64,000 bases of DNA from Dickeya oryzae (GTDB taxonomy: Bacteria; Pseudomonadota; Gammaproteobacteria; Enterobacterales; Enterobacteriaceae), in assembly GCF_009372235.1 (NCBI RefSeq), contig NZ_ML762920.1, positions 124,001 through 188,000 on the forward strand. The letters are read 5' to 3'. Of this stretch, positions 18,601 to 25,254 are shown one piece after another (the first letter of the stretch is position 1; the number at the start of each line of letters is the position of its first letter). The position numbers and the translations under genes are program-made. Below the pieces are notes generated by a model, which saw nothing but the letters and a program-made list of their open reading frames with translations, ran no database searches and was not told where the DNA came from.

Positions 18601-19267
18601 TCCCCACCCGGTTCGCCCCCAGCACCACCTGCGCGTCACGTGCGTTCAGCCCGGCTTGCAGATTTGCCGTGCGCGCTATCAGCGCAAAATAGTCACTCTG
18701 GCTGGCGTCCAGCCCCGCCCCGTCAACCAGAATGTCACCACCACGCACGTCCAGACCGCTCAGCCCGCCCGCCGCGTCAAGCTGCGGGGTGCCAGTGGTC
18801 AGCGTGATGCGCGGGGTGTTGATAAAGCCACAGCCGCTACAGGTGATGCCGTAGGGGTTCGCGACCATCACGCTGGCCGCCTGACCGGCCACCTCCAGGT
18901 AGCCCGCCAGATGGCTGCGGTTGGGCGACACCACTTCGTTGATGATGGCCGAGGCGGCGCGGCCGTTCAGGTTGGGGTTGTTCTGCAGCAGGCCGCCCAG
19001 TTGACTCTGCGTCAGTTGGGCGGTGCCGTTGTTGAGGATGAGTCCGCGGTTATCCACATTGAAGTCGTTATAGCGGTTGTGCGACAGCCCGGCCGCATTC
19101 GGTGTGGCGATGTTCACCACTGGTACGCCGTTTCCTGCCGCCTCCAGTGAGGTATTGCCCGACGCCACTGTCACGCCGGCCGCCCAGGCGGGCAGCAGCG
19201 GCTGCAGCCCGGTCAGCCACACCAGACACCACACCATGACTCGCTGCGACGACTTCACCGCTTTCAT
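6605..19267 (-). CDS. hecA: Haemagglutinin/adhesin HecA, CdiA-type contact-dependent toxin
   Basis: This 4220-residue TpsA exoprotein is exported by HecB and delivers a C-terminal toxin to touching cells. It has a signal peptide (hydrophobic core VMVWCLVWLTGLQPLLPAWA), a two-partner secretion domain to about residue 300 with NPYGITCSGCGF, then long filamentous-haemagglutinin repeats full of LxNxGTL motifs. An atypical A+T-rich segment spans about 2320-2480, and a second repeat part follows. The pretoxin region ends with VENN at 7367-7378 (about residue 3964). The last 257 residues are the variable CdiA-CT, with DRDEYPPAMFKEGG...ASV near 4165 resembling NucA/NucB DNases. The ATG at 19267 has AGGAG at good spacing. 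The frame is intact. Dickeya HecA is known for attachment and virulence; the CDI role follows from VENN, the toxin tip and cdiI. Confidence 0.93.
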   Translation of the reverse strand: MKAVKSSQRVMVWCLVWLTGLQPLLPAWAAGVTVASGNTSLEAAGNGVPVVNIATPNAAGLSHNRYNDFNVDNRGLILNNGTAQLTQSQLGGLLQNNPNLNGRAASAIINEVVSPNRSHLAGYLEVAGQAASVMVANPYGITCSGCGFINTPRITLTTGTPQLDAAGGLSGLDVRGGDILVDGAGLDASQSDYFALIARTANLQAGLNARDAQVVLGANRVGSDGRITPQAGSGATPVLALDTGALGGMYANRISLVSTEQGVGVNTAGLSARQGDIQLSATGRLQVGSAIAQGNITAQGGTLVVSGDQQAQGAVALRGEQGITLGTSRTQAGQGLTLSSDGRISADRARLSAGVSDSGTVQPGYGLTLSGAALALGQSQLAGDRLSLSSTGAVSQLAGGAWQAGSGLTLQGDALSLDGDAGAQTLTVSGGSLSGAGRWQSTGDLSLGGLSAAQWDGTLLAGGTLSLDTGRLSNRGTLAGGQVQLTTSVLDNRGTVSGRQVRLQAGQLANSGTLSADEVLSIQAQTGLDNSGSLLSGGGLTIAAGQTVNRGVLSGGTVTLSGDSLWNGGVLQGRQSLGVNALTGFSQTADGALTSGGTVTLSSAALDTAGALSAQGLQLHTGPWRNQGTVNLGGDGQLTLEVLDNSGLLLSSGAWDITGGRLANRGTLQGSGLTLRGDTLDNQGALTGTTQTVLRLGGGVANRGTVSGNRLAVTTSTLDNSGTLLGVDALTLTADGALTNGGTGRLMTQGTAAVTATGVDNDGDWQAGSLQLTADRLRNGGRIQSDGGLTVALSPSGQLVNSGTLAANGEAGLSLGELDNRGTLSVRGGLTVAGAALHNAGQMAAQGALTLKLTGAYDGAGDLYSDGALTLTGTTVSNGGGHWQGSTLAMTGQQLDNRGSLTGVQSLTVTLPGALTNTGRLDGQRLDLTAATLDNSGTLLGVDALTLAITGTARNQAGGRWLSQGDGRLTATALDNQGSWQSGRIDVTAGQVRNAGQLLGLSALTLTADGALINTATGRLLTQGAAVLTATTVDNDGGWQAGSLLLTADSLRNGGRIVSDGGMRITLPATDDAPRLAAQRLAQDVQAAGQGTLSNSGTLAAGGDSRISGRRVENQGMLAGGDLTLTARDVINSGRLESRTLQLTGGQLDNGGTLLAEQGGDLRLSGGLTVGANGRLLSNGDWQVQAGAVLNQGGWQGHSLTLNAASLSNDGTLLATDGVTLSLQQDYTGGAGSRVQGNGAVTLTAQTVTQQGEMGGDRLQLGTGALTNGGRLVGLSHLDVTSRGQLTNTADGALLGNGVATVSAQALTNAGRLEGQRLDLTAATLDNSGTLLGVDALTLAITGTARNQAGGRWLSQGDGRLTATALDNQGSWQSGRIDVTAGRVRNAGQLLGLSALTLTADGALINTATGRLLTQGAAVLTATTVDNDGGWQAGSLLLTADSLRNGGRIVSDGGMRITLPATDDAPRLAAQRLAQDVQAAGQGTLSNSGTLAAGGDSRISGRRVENQGMLAGGDLTLTARDVINSGRLESRTLQLTGGQLDNGGTLLAEQGGDLRLSGGLTVGANGRLLSNGDWQVQAGAVLNQGGWQGHSLTLNAASLSNDGTLLATDGVTLSLQQDYTGGAGSRVQGNGAVTLTAQTVTQQGEMGGDRLQLGTGALTNGGRLVGLSHLDVTSRGQLTNTADGALLGNGVATVSAQALNNAGALQGDALTLQAGTVDNRGRIQGTTALTLDGVSRYTSTDSSQLLSGGTAMLAIDNTDNAGLWQAGDLRLRGTSLTSRGQISGLNSLTVDAASLSNSGQLTTQGLATLRGQQFDNGGTLTALGGFNAQFRDNVTNRAGGQLLSGGSGQLATGTLRNQGLWQSARLSLNAETLDNQGTLLGLDDGTLQLTGAYQGSVNSRVLGNGAFSLNAATIDTAGQWQARDVTLRGGRLYNQGTITGSGQLSAVLDNALENSAGATLAGGTVSLGGATVSNAGQVEGRNGLTVQGGSLLSNLSGGQLLSGGALTLNTTHLTNAGWVQGADLMLTTTQLDNTGTLQAQGGLTLHLPQWSNRGTVQAGQLAITTDGQLDNQGTLLGLTRLALQAAGITNGDGARLYSAGDLFLRTGQLAQNGQLVALGNLQADIGNPFTFTRTLAAGGQLTLNVNGDLVQAGTLQGNGVTVSSTGTLTQQGRIVAGTGTSTLSAAAINQTASGSIQGGGPLSLRADGSITNRGFVGTAADLLLQAGGLIDNSSLLYGGGNLWLLSDALVNRFGNILAGNSLWIQRDAAGNASSSVLNSSGTIETQRGDITVRTGTLTNQREGLTVTESSSSVADMPSWAGGNEAQIPIGYFNNPEDYTITKDVSINDNGGTNGCGCSKVTTYSYALTEKVINGIISVPVYQSSVNVTANGGEARFISGSDILISSGSLNNQASLIGAGRNILLSGSELNNSSYQSGSSKRILYYKFDIKNRKFSNGASDPGRLSQYFPFILVQDDGTEYTPGQSYNATIQAGGAITANFSQNISNTGLQPGSGGFIPAIATPTLSGVTALTPAGAQAGLGLSAGGASPVSGSALSGAGAAVALSGQSGGLGAGYRPVTRDGTVAVGSALSGAAVALSGQAGDPGAGYSPVSRDSAAASGSTVTPAGIPDLGTAGRVALGALPLSDLRAVLAQGLAAVAGPSLNDYPLPTSQNGLFVADTSSNGRYLIRSNPLLSQLGQVDNSLFGDLRGLLGQTPGTRVPVETSPTLTDPTQFLGSSYLLGKLNLDAEHDYRFLGDAAFDTRYISNAMLSQTGQRYLNGVGSDLAQMQTLMDNAAAEKSRLNLQLGVSLSPAQVAGLSHSIVWWENITVDGQTVLAPKLYLAQADKTNLSGSRIVANSVSLSAGGDIDNRGSTVTALNALAVTSGGQVTNSEGGLLNAGGALNLVALGNLTNRSATIQGNTVTLASVSGDIVNTTTTSQWHTQARDGRGGGSLTRTDIGQTGLITAQGGLTLQAGHDIALNGAQLSAGGPLALAAGNDLRLNALGTVTDTVKQSGSARSERRSQGLVQSVLASGGDLSLSAGRDLNGTAAQLSATGTMALSAGRDLTLLAAEQEQFSSNAWNRHLDWQQTVTQQGTVLNAGDGLSLRAGRDLTLQGAQAETRGALTAQAGRDLNLLSATESQHNFFEETTVKKGFLSSTTTHTLREREQTTEKGTLLSAGRVALTAGQDIGVRGSSVAADGDVALTAGHTINTAASVETYRQYEEVSRKKSGLFSGGGIGFTIGSTSQRQTLAAAGTTESQSVSTLGSTGGSVSLRAGQDVNLSGTDVIAARDIQVVGNTVTIDPGYDSHRQSQKMEQKTAGLTVTLSGVVGSALNSAVQAVQAVREQSDSRLQALQGMKAALSGYQAYQGTQVDTNNKGASSFVGISVSLGAQRASSSQSSEQSQSFASTLNAGHDISVVARQGDITAVGSQLKAANNVDLNAAHAINLLSARNTESLTGSNSSSGGNIGVSFGLSNSGAGFSVFANVNAAKGREMGSGNSWSETMVDAGQRVGLTSGGDTRLIGAQVSGDRIVADVGGDLLLASQRDNNRYDSRQTSVSAGGSFTFGTFTGSGYLSASQDKMHSSYDSVQQQTGLFAGQGGYDIHVGNHTQLDGAVIGSTASADKNRLDTGTLGWRNIDNQAVFSVSHSGIGLSASPSLSLSDMMKSAALTAPSALMSMGRGGNASSTTYAAVSDGALIIRNQAGQQQDTATLSRDVEHANNALSPIFDKEKEQKRLQTAQRVGELGSQVMDVIRTEGEIRATRAAEGRVAKPDESTLKTEEEKEKAWESYRKALTETPEYKAVMASYGTGSDLQRAAQAATAAIQSLAGGGNLQQALAGASAPYLAQLVKSVTMPADERKATASDIAANAMGHALMGAVVAQLSGKDAVAGAVGAAGGELTARLLIMKELYGGRDTSDLTEAEKQSVSALSSLAAGLASGIASGSVEGAATGAQAGRNAVENNSLAGDNARQSVKESAEWWKKQIRDKLGEGTTSATANSIINAIVDSGDSAIGSADYVADAAMALASCAAGDSYCNKALSDLSGKNQAVADSVSALMKSETWSAVADTIKQASGGNQAALEATGGMLAGILLPGKKAPALSEALKEPKVVIVDKAKYPESARHIEDAQQAGHPTVLTIDRGGASERRKESLKDTPTVPGLDRDEYPPAMFKEGGSGASVRLITPSDNRGAGACIGAQCRGLPDGSSVIIKTEKEK
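11420..11625 (-). repeat. Short tandem repeat in HecA (SALSG...ALSGQ)
   Basis: Two units of about 100 bp encode the pattern GSALSGA-xVALSGQ-xGxxGAGYxPVxRD. They form a low-complexity Gly/Ala/Ser linker between the A+T-rich segment and the second repeat part of HecA. The copies differ at several codons. Confidence 0.7.
11830..12290 (-). other. A+T-rich atypical segment inside hecA (candidate receptor-binding domain)
   Basis: Within the very G+C-rich hecA, about 460 bp are markedly A+T-rich and encode about 155 residues (about 2325-2480) without the flanking LxNxG repeat pattern. They include NGCGCSKVTTYSYAL and RILYYKFDIKNRKFSNG. In E. coli CdiA the receptor-binding domain lies at a comparable place between two repeat regions and differs between receptor classes. 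Composition and position suggest an exchanged target-recognition domain. This is inference. Confidence 0.6.
14170..16521 (-). repeat. 1176-bp tandem duplication within hecA
   Basis: Units at about 14170-15345 and 15346-16521 are in frame (392 codons) and nearly identical. Only a few base differences were seen inside, such as ctcggcc versus cttggcc near 15119/16295. Divergence rises at the outer edge. The duplication adds 392 residues to the filamentous repeat domain and looks recent or kept alike by recombination. Confidence 0.95.
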
Positions 19268-19385
19268 CCCTGAACTCCTGACTCTGTGCTGTATAAAAAC
19301 CCCATACCGTGCCGGCACAGGAAAATGGGTTTAACGTAGTGAAATAAAATCACTATTTTTTAATAACATAACGATATTGTGTGTG
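19267..19385 (-). other. hecB-hecA junction with A+T-rich hairpin
   Basis: The 118-base gap between the two genes holds a stem tagtga/tcacta (19337-19355). On the minus strand there is no U-run after the hairpin, so it should not fully stop transcription from hecB into hecA. It may lower expression of the larger partner. A ribosome site (AGGAG) for hecA lies just before its ATG. Confidence 0.4.
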
Positions 19386-21062
19386 TCAGAACGACACCCC
19401 GATCCGATACCCCACTACCAGGGTGTCGGGTTGCAGCCATGCCGGGTAGGATATCGGCCACCCCATCGTCACCTGCTGGCTGAGCCAGCGGTTGGCCACG
19501 GTGACCCCAACGGCGCCCCCCCATAACGAGGCCGCTGTCGCGTCATCCTGTTTATGGTTGTAGAGGTGCCCCCCGTCGATGGCCGCCATGAGGGTGACCG
19601 TGCCCATGACCGGCAACTGCCACGTCTGCCAGTTCAGCTCATTACGCCAGTACGCACCCCGGTTACCGGCAGTGTACTGTTCACGGAACCCGCGGATGGA
19701 CGACTCCCCACCCAGTGTCAGCTGTTCACTACCGTACAGCGCCCGGGCCGAATATTGTCCGTACAGACTGCCGAGGTAGGTGATACTGTCGGTAACCGGG
19801 TGATAGTAGCTGGCTGACAGCGTCCATTTATTGAACTCGGCTCGCGGCGCATCGGCGCTTTTGTCGGTATCGGTTTCTGCACCAAGCCAGCGGACACCGC
19901 GGTTATAGGTTGGGTTAACCGTCGCCAGGCCGCCCCACAGCTTCTGGCTGTGGTTGACCCCTAGCGACACACTGCTCAGCGTGCGACTGCTGGACGGCAA
20001 CTGTGCCCCGTTCAGATAGTTGTTACCGGTTCGCTGACTGAGCGCACCAGTCAGTGCGGTTTTCATCGTGCCGTTGCGGAACACCACACGCGACAACGAC
20101 AGCCGGTGGGTATCGCTGTCACCGGTAGAGCGCCAGGGGAAATCGCGGTTGATGAAGGTATTGCGATAACGACTTTGGGAATAACTGTAACCCAGATTCC
20201 AGTAACCATAGGGTATGGAGAAGCCTGCTTGCAGGCTTTCGGCATCGTGGCTGGTGGCAAAGCGGCTGCTGTGGCCGCCGCTGATAAACCACTGGTCGGC
20301 AAAGCCGAACAGGTTATCTAATGTCAGGCTACCATTGAGTTGCTCTTCACCGGTGCTTTTTTGGCCGCTGTTATCAAAGGTAATGCCACCGCTAAACGGC
20401 AGGTGAGCTTCGCGGTTCAGATTGACCACCGAATATCCCGGTTTGCTGCCCGGCAGGATCTCAATCGTGACCTGTTGAGAGGGCATACGGTTCATCTGCT
20501 CCATACCTTGTTCGATATCGCGCAGATTCAGGATCTCTCCTTCCCGTGCCGGAAACGCGGTACGGGTCATCCGTTCCGTTTGTTTGTTGATGGTGATTTT
20601 TTCCAGCCGCCCTTCCAGAATCTCCAGTTGCAGCACACCCCCTGACAAATCCTGTTCACTCAAAAATGCCCGGCTGGTGATATAGCCGCGCTGGATATAC
20701 CAGTTGCTGACGTCATGCACCAGTTGGTTGATGTGCTCAAGGTTGTTGCAACGATTGAGGTAGCCAGCGGTCAGGGTGGCCTGATCACGTGGACTCAGTA
20801 ACGTACTGTGATTAAAGCGGATTTCATGCAGGGTAAAACAGGGGCCTTGCGGCGTGTTATCCGCTTTTAGCGGCGCCTGCACGATGTTGCTTAACTGCTG
20901 GAGGGCTTCCCGCTGTTGGCGGGACTGTTCAATCACGTCCGACTGATGTTGCTGGATTTCATTTCGCTCCGCCGGATTCAGCGGTGCGCAGAGCGCGGAA
21001 ACAGAATAACCGATAAAGAAAAAGCTCACGATCAGGTCAGCTTTCCTGAGACTGACAGGCAT
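19386..21062 (-). CDS. hecB: TpsB outer-membrane transporter HecB/CdiB
   Basis: This protein of about 558 residues is the outer-membrane beta-barrel that exports HecA. It has an N-terminal signal sequence ending near SALCA, then a charged plug helix (AERNEIQQHQ...QQREALQQL). POTRA domains at about 75-220 include FTLHEIRFNHS and QRGYITSRAFL. A 16-strand barrel carries the conserved L6 tip motif SSIRGFREQ, and it ends with a terminal phenylalanine (YRIGVSF). It lies immediately upstream of hecA, the usual order for such pairs. Two nearby ATGs (21062, 21071) are possible and neither has a strong ribosome site; the inner one gives a cleaner signal peptide. The gene is intact. Confidence 0.93.
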   Translation of the reverse strand: MPVSLRKADLIVSFFFIGYSVSALCAPLNPAERNEIQQHQSDVIEQSRQQREALQQLSNIVQAPLKADNTPQGPCFTLHEIRFNHSTLLSPRDQATLTAGYLNRCNNLEHINQLVHDVSNWYIQRGYITSRAFLSEQDLSGGVLQLEILEGRLEKITINKQTERMTRTAFPAREGEILNLRDIEQGMEQMNRMPSQQVTIEILPGSKPGYSVVNLNREAHLPFSGGITFDNSGQKSTGEEQLNGSLTLDNLFGFADQWFISGGHSSRFATSHDAESLQAGFSIPYGYWNLGYSYSQSRYRNTFINRDFPWRSTGDSDTHRLSLSRVVFRNGTMKTALTGALSQRTGNNYLNGAQLPSSSRTLSSVSLGVNHSQKLWGGLATVNPTYNRGVRWLGAETDTDKSADAPRAEFNKWTLSASYYHPVTDSITYLGSLYGQYSARALYGSEQLTLGGESSIRGFREQYTAGNRGAYWRNELNWQTWQLPVMGTVTLMAAIDGGHLYNHKQDDATAASLWGGAVGVTVANRWLSQQVTMGWPISYPAWLQPDTLVVGYRIGVSF

Positions 21063-21071
21063 GATGCACAT

Positions 21072-21424
21072 CCATGTAAATAGAAACAGAAGGTAAAGAT
21101 CTTCTAAATAATAATGTGCATTTATTTCTAAAACAATACAAAAAATTACAATTTAGTTGCTGCAAAACACCACCACCACAAAATTAACATATTGATTTTA
21201 TTTAATTTAATGTTTTTTTATGACAATGAGTTCTAAAAAGAACCCATAACATCGATAAGAATCACAATATTGTTGGTACGTTGATGAATTAAAGGAAACG
21301 AAATCTATAAATAGGAAACAGAATCCGAATGAAAACGCACTCAGCCTGTCTTTGTTCTACAGCAGAAGAGACGAGTTTCCTCGCCTCTCCCCGACCGTCA
21401 TTGCCTGATATTCATGGCACGTTA
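21072..21424. other. A+T-rich intergenic region between hrpN and hecB
   Basis: No gene is seen in these 353 bases. The left two thirds are strongly A+T-rich and must hold the hecB promoter; no single -35/-10 pair stands out and no Hrp box was found. Near hrpN there is a hairpin at 21367-21388 (agagacgag/ctcgcctct) and a second dyad, gcctgata/tatcaggc, at 21403-21430 overlapping the hrpN stop. Neither has a proper U-run, so hrpN may end by a weak terminator or read on into hecB. Confidence 0.5.
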
Positions 21425-22399
21425 TCAGGCGTTCGCCAGCTTACCTAACGCCATGTTGGCTATCTTGTCACCGACGACGCCAGCATCAATGCCCAGTGAT
21501 GCACCGCCGGCCCCCCGCAGATTCAGGTTGGTATTCCCGGTATCACCCGCTACCGCGCTTTTAATCATCCCCAGCGCCTGACGGAATTTATCCATGCTGG
21601 CACCGGTCATGCCGTCATCATCCGGTTTACTCAGCGCTTTCGCCCAGGATTTGTCGTCTGTTTTTGCTGAACTCCAGTTGTCTTTCTGATACTGCGGTTT
21701 ACCAAAAATTTCCGGATATTGATCCATAAACTGGCCGACTTCTTTTGCCAGTCCACGATCTTCCTTATCCACAAAATGCCGGTTATTGCCATCTACATGG
21801 GTGCTGACATTGCTCAGGGCATTGAGTGCCGCATTCTGCCCCAGGCCCATACCGATAGCATTGCCCAGTTGGTTGAATGCGCCTGCGCCACTCAGCCCTT
21901 GCAAACCGCCAGCCCCCAGCGATAGCCCGGAGACGCCGCCCATCGCCTGGCCTAAACCATTACCCAGAATGGAGGACAACGCATTCCCCATCCCTTTACT
22001 GAATGCATCCATGTTATCCGGTGTCATCTGGTTACCGTTTAGCAAAGACTTCTGATCGCCCTGCTTCATCATGCCGTTAGCCGTACTGCTGCCCAAAAGC
22101 GTATTCAATATCTTCTGGAACATGTCGGACAACGGGTCACTGCCCGATGCCGACGTGGCGTTGCCAGCCCCCTGTCCGCCGCCAGCGCCTTGTTTCGCCC
22201 CTAACGCCTGCGCCATAACACTGGCAAACATCATCGCGGTCATCGCAGAAGTCAGCTTATCGATAGTGCTGCTCAGCTTGTCCATACGGGAACCCAATGA
22301 TGACGTCGCGCTATTCAGGCCTTTTAAGCCTTGTGACCCCAGTCCCGGCCCGGCGACACCCAAATCGCCGCCGATGTGTGCTTTGATCGTAATTTGCAT
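21425..22399 (-). CDS. hrpN: Harpin HrpN
   Basis: This 324-residue, glycine-rich, heat-stable type harpin is secreted by the Hrp T3SS and helps translocation and plant-cell responses. The N-terminus [15 protein letters not shown] and the block [10 protein letters not shown] are typical of Dickeya harpin. The C-terminal half, from [20 protein letters not shown] through [18 protein letters not shown] to [13 protein letters not shown], is nearly the same as the published E. chrysanthemi protein as I remember it. Residues about 62-150 are clearly different and the protein is shorter (324 versus about 340). It has its own HrpL-type promoter at 22497-22524 and sits last in the minus-strand hrp series, before hecB. 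Confidence 0.97.
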   Translation of the reverse strand: MQITIKAHIGGDLGVAGPGLGSQGLKGLNSATSSLGSRMDKLSSTIDKLTSAMTAMMFASVMAQALGAKQGAGGGQGAGNATSASGSDPLSDMFQKILNTLLGSSTANGMMKQGDQKSLLNGNQMTPDNMDAFSKGMGNALSSILGNGLGQAMGGVSGLSLGAGGLQGLSGAGAFNQLGNAIGMGLGQNAALNALSNVSTHVDGNNRHFVDKEDRGLAKEVGQFMDQYPEIFGKPQYQKDNWSSAKTDDKSWAKALSKPDDDGMTGASMDKFRQALGMIKSAVAGDTGNTNLNLRGAGGASLGIDAGVVGDKIANMALGKLANA

Positions 22400-22496
22400 A
22401 ATCTCGTTTCCTCATTCATGTCAGATATTCGCAACAGTACCTGCAACGGATGCCTACGCCGCTCCCGATGTGGGCATCATGATGGATACTGGTTAC

Positions 22497-22524
22497 TGAG
22501 TGACACGGGCAGTGAAACGGTTCC
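22497..22524 (-). promoter_or_regulatory. Hrp box upstream of hrpN
   Basis: On the minus strand this reads GGAACC-N15-TCACTCA, one base from the HrpL consensus GGAACC-N15/16-CCACNNA. It lies about 98 bp before the hrpN ATG and just past the end of hrpV, giving hrpN a HrpL-dependent transcript of its own. Confidence 0.8.
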
Positions 22525-22558
22525 CCCTATTCACCGGTCTGACCTAAAAAAGCGGCAG

Positions 22559-22960
22559 TTACCGCACAAATCGCGGCACGTTGCGCTCTTTTTGCGCCCG
22601 CGTTGCCGCAACCGGCGGTAATGTCAGCTCAGCCAAGGCAAACAGCTGTTCAACCCGTTGTGCATAGGAGTCAGACGCCGGTGGCAACGGCCACCAGAGG
22701 ATCAGTACGTCGCTGCCGTTCAGGCACAGGTGGCATCCGTCATACTCCGCTGCTTGCTGATAACGGCGCTCAAGCAGGCGGCGATACAAACCGGGATAGT
22801 GTTTCCCGGGGTGAATCTGCAACATGAGTTCATAGCCATGATCAGCGAGCTGAAACACCAGCTCGACACCGGATTGCAGCGACCAGCGCGCCGCCTGATG
22901 CCGGGTAATCGCGGCCATAAACGCCATCATGGCATCAACCATCCTGATGCTATCGGTCAT
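22559..22960 (-). CDS. hrpV: HrpV, negative regulator of the hrp regulon
   Basis: This cytoplasmic protein of 133 residues follows hrpT with an ATGA overlap at 22957-22960, which fixes the start at MTDSIRMVDAMM. An upstream ATG in the same frame would overlap hrpT by another 54 bases and is unlikely. In Pseudomonas and Erwinia, HrpV acts as an anti-activator on HrpS and is released by HrpG. The call rests mainly on its place in the hrcC-hrpT-hrpV order, as the sequence is poorly conserved. No membrane segment is seen. Confidence 0.82.
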   Translation of the reverse strand: MTDSIRMVDAMMAFMAAITRHQAARWSLQSGVELVFQLADHGYELMLQIHPGKHYPGLYRRLLERRYQQAAEYDGCHLCLNGSDVLILWWPLPPASDSYAQRVEQLFALAELTLPPVAATRAQKERNVPRFVR

Positions 22961-23148
22961 GGCACGCTCACCAGAGTAAAATCGGCCGCGCCGGGTCGCA
23001 TGTCCGTCTGCCACCAGATAACCATCTGTCGGCCATCAGGATCCGGACGGCAGTTCACAGATGTACAAGCGCTGGTTGGCGTGCGGGTAGCACAAGCGTT
23101 CAGCATCAGCGCCGCGCACAGCAGCAGTAGGGTTTGATAACGCATCAT
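22957..23148 (-). CDS. hrpT: HrpT, small lipoprotein
   Basis: This 63-residue precursor has a clear lipoprotein signal: LLLLCAALMLNAC with the lipobox Cys at residue 19. It also has two further cysteines (SACTSVNC). HrpT proteins are small outer-membrane lipoproteins that act as pilotins for the HrcC secretin. The gene lies 33 bases downstream of hrcC and overlaps hrpV, as expected for the hrpF-G-hrcC-T-V operon. Confidence 0.88.
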   Translation of the reverse strand: MMRYQTLLLLCAALMLNACATRTPTSACTSVNCRPDPDGRQMVIWWQTDMRPGAADFTLVSVP

Positions 23149-23181
23149 TTTTCTTCCTCACGCTATGAATGGTGTGAACCG

Positions 23182-25254
23182 TCAGGGGGTAATGAGTGAC
23201 GCACGCGCAGGTTGCGTGTTTTTGGCCGGAAGCAGCGCCAGATACACCTCGGTAGATTCGCCGGGGGCCAGCGTGGTTTTCGGCCAGGCGGCGACCGCCA
23301 GCGTACGGTTACTGGCACAGTTGGCTTCATCAAAACGCAGGGGACGCGTGCCGGTATTTTTCACCACGCCTACCGTCAGGCTGAAAGACACATTGCTGTA
23401 CCACTGGTGGCGGTTATTCTGATAACTCAACGACGGTGACGTGCGGCATATGTCCGACAAACGCGGCCCATGAGTCTCACTGGTGAACCCGGCTGGCGTC
23501 TGGCCGCTGGCCAGATCGCGCATGGCATTCTCCACCATGCCGAACAGGTCGGTTTTACTGTTACGCTGCGCTACGCGCCCCATGGCGTCATTCAACTGAC
23601 GACGGTTATCCGCCGACACAAACCGGGTAGGGTCGTTCTGGTCGCCAATCAGATGCGGAGTCAGAATAAACAACCGTTCGCGGCGAGAAACTTCGTGCTG
23701 GCGGGAGGTGAACAGCTTGCCAAGCCAGGGAATGTCGCCCAGCAACGGCACACGTTTATCACGCTCACCACTTTCCTCGACATGAAACCCACCCAGCACC
23801 AGCGCCCGGTTTTCGCCAATCAGCGCCTGCGTACTGACCGTGCCGCGTTTCACGCCGGAGGCGGTGCCTTCAGTATTGGTTTCCACCTGACCGTCTTCAA
23901 TGTCGATCACCAGTTGAATGCTACTCAGGCTGCCACGACCGACGACACGTGGCGTGACCTGCAGGCTGGTGCCCGCCGTCACCGGTTGTACATTCGCCAC
24001 CCGCTCGCCGGTGGCCGTAATAAAGGCGGTACGGCTGAAATCGATCACCGCGGGTTGGTTTTCCAGCGTCAGTACCGACGGATTAGCCACAATCGACGCG
24101 GTACCCTCACCTTCCAGCGCCTGAATATCGGCGAAAAACCGTTTGAAATCGCTGACAAAGAGTGTGCTGGAGCCTGACATCAGGTTAGCGCCGCCGGTCA
24201 CCGCACCCAGTTTCCCCTGCCAGTTGGCCTCCAGCCTTGACAGCGCCGTGCGATCGACATCCAAAATGATCGCATCAATGTTGACCAGATTTTGTGGCAC
24301 ATCGATCTTGTCGATCAGTTGCTGGTACTCCTCCCGCCGTTTTTCGTCGTCACGAATCAGGAGCGCGTTGTTACGCACGTCTGCCGATACCTTGCCATTA
24401 AGTTGATCTTTTTTACGGGAACTGGCCGCCTCACCGCTGCTGGAGCGGCTCGCCAGTCGGGCCAACATGGCGCGAGCATTACGTTCAATGGCCTGGCTGG
24501 CATCCTGCCCACCGGCCCCGTTGGCCTGCGCCATCCCACCCTCACTGCCCATACCACTAACAGCACCGGATGCCCCCGCTGGGGCGCTGCGGTTGCCATC
24601 CATCAGCTCATTTAACATGGTCGCCACGCCGGGGATCACCAAACGCTGGTCACGGTACTGGATGGTACGATCGGATACCGAGGCATATCGCAGCGGAAAC
24701 ATCATCACCTTGCGGCGATCGTCTTTGGTTTCGCGTTGCTGGCTGAAATTGCGGATCAGGCTGACGTACTCCGCGGGGCCGGTGACCAGCACCACGCCTT
24801 CCTCGGGCAGTTCCCCCCAGCCAAAACGCGTGTCCAGCAAGCCAATACCGGTCAGTGCCTGCTTCATGTCGGGGGCCGCATCCGGCGAGACTTCAATGCG
24901 TACCGATGTCTGCTCATCCTGTGGACTGACGTACAACACATTGTTGTAGACGAACCATTGAAAACGGTGCTCCAGCGCCAGCCTGTCCAGAAACGCGGTG
25001 GCGTTGTCGGCACGGATTTTGGCATCAATGTTGACGTCCTCAATGTTGCCGACCCTCAAATCGACGCCATGACTGTTGGCGAAATCCTGTAATACCGCGG
25101 ATAGTGGGGTTTGTTCGGCGGAATAGGCATAAGCGCCTTTGTTCCAGTCAGATGGCGTCGCCGCGTGAGCGCCGGGCAACATCCCCATCAATACCAGCGA
25201 CCAGCAAAACAAACGATAGAGGTTGAATAACAGTGCATACAGCGCGTTACGCAT
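23182..25254 (-). CDS. hrcC: HrcC, type III secretion outer-membrane secretin
   Basis: This 690-residue SctC protein forms the outer-membrane ring through which the pilus passes. It has an N-terminal signal peptide (core LLFNLYRLFCWSLVLMGMLPGAHA), periplasmic N0/N1 domains with FANSHGVDLRVG and DRLALEHRFQWFVYNNVLYV, an N3 domain with a Gly/Ala-rich loop (near GAVSGMGSEGGMAQ), and a secretin core with IVANPSVLTLENQPAVIDF, GTSLQVTPRVVG and VPLLGDIPWLGKLF. The start overlaps the end of hrpG by 8 bases. It is part of the HrpL-controlled hrpF-hrpG-hrcC-hrpT-hrpV unit. Confidence 0.97.
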   Translation of the reverse strand: MRNALYALLFNLYRLFCWSLVLMGMLPGAHAATPSDWNKGAYAYSAEQTPLSAVLQDFANSHGVDLRVGNIEDVNIDAKIRADNATAFLDRLALEHRFQWFVYNNVLYVSPQDEQTSVRIEVSPDAAPDMKQALTGIGLLDTRFGWGELPEEGVVLVTGPAEYVSLIRNFSQQRETKDDRRKVMMFPLRYASVSDRTIQYRDQRLVIPGVATMLNELMDGNRSAPAGASGAVSGMGSEGGMAQANGAGGQDASQAIERNARAMLARLASRSSSGEAASSRKKDQLNGKVSADVRNNALLIRDDEKRREEYQQLIDKIDVPQNLVNIDAIILDVDRTALSRLEANWQGKLGAVTGGANLMSGSSTLFVSDFKRFFADIQALEGEGTASIVANPSVLTLENQPAVIDFSRTAFITATGERVANVQPVTAGTSLQVTPRVVGRGSLSSIQLVIDIEDGQVETNTEGTASGVKRGTVSTQALIGENRALVLGGFHVEESGERDKRVPLLGDIPWLGKLFTSRQHEVSRRERLFILTPHLIGDQNDPTRFVSADNRRQLNDAMGRVAQRNSKTDLFGMVENAMRDLASGQTPAGFTSETHGPRLSDICRTSPSLSYQNNRHQWYSNVSFSLTVGVVKNTGTRPLRFDEANCASNRTLAVAAWPKTTLAPGESTEVYLALLPAKNTQPARASLITP

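Noticed and set aside
6605-19267. Repeated motifs in hecA as a CRISPR-like array
   Set aside because: The repeats are in-frame protein repeats of varying length without regular spacers.
19337-19355. Terminator between hecB and hecA
   Set aside because: The hairpin has its T-run on the wrong side for minus-strand transcription, so it should not stop hecB-to-hecA readthrough.
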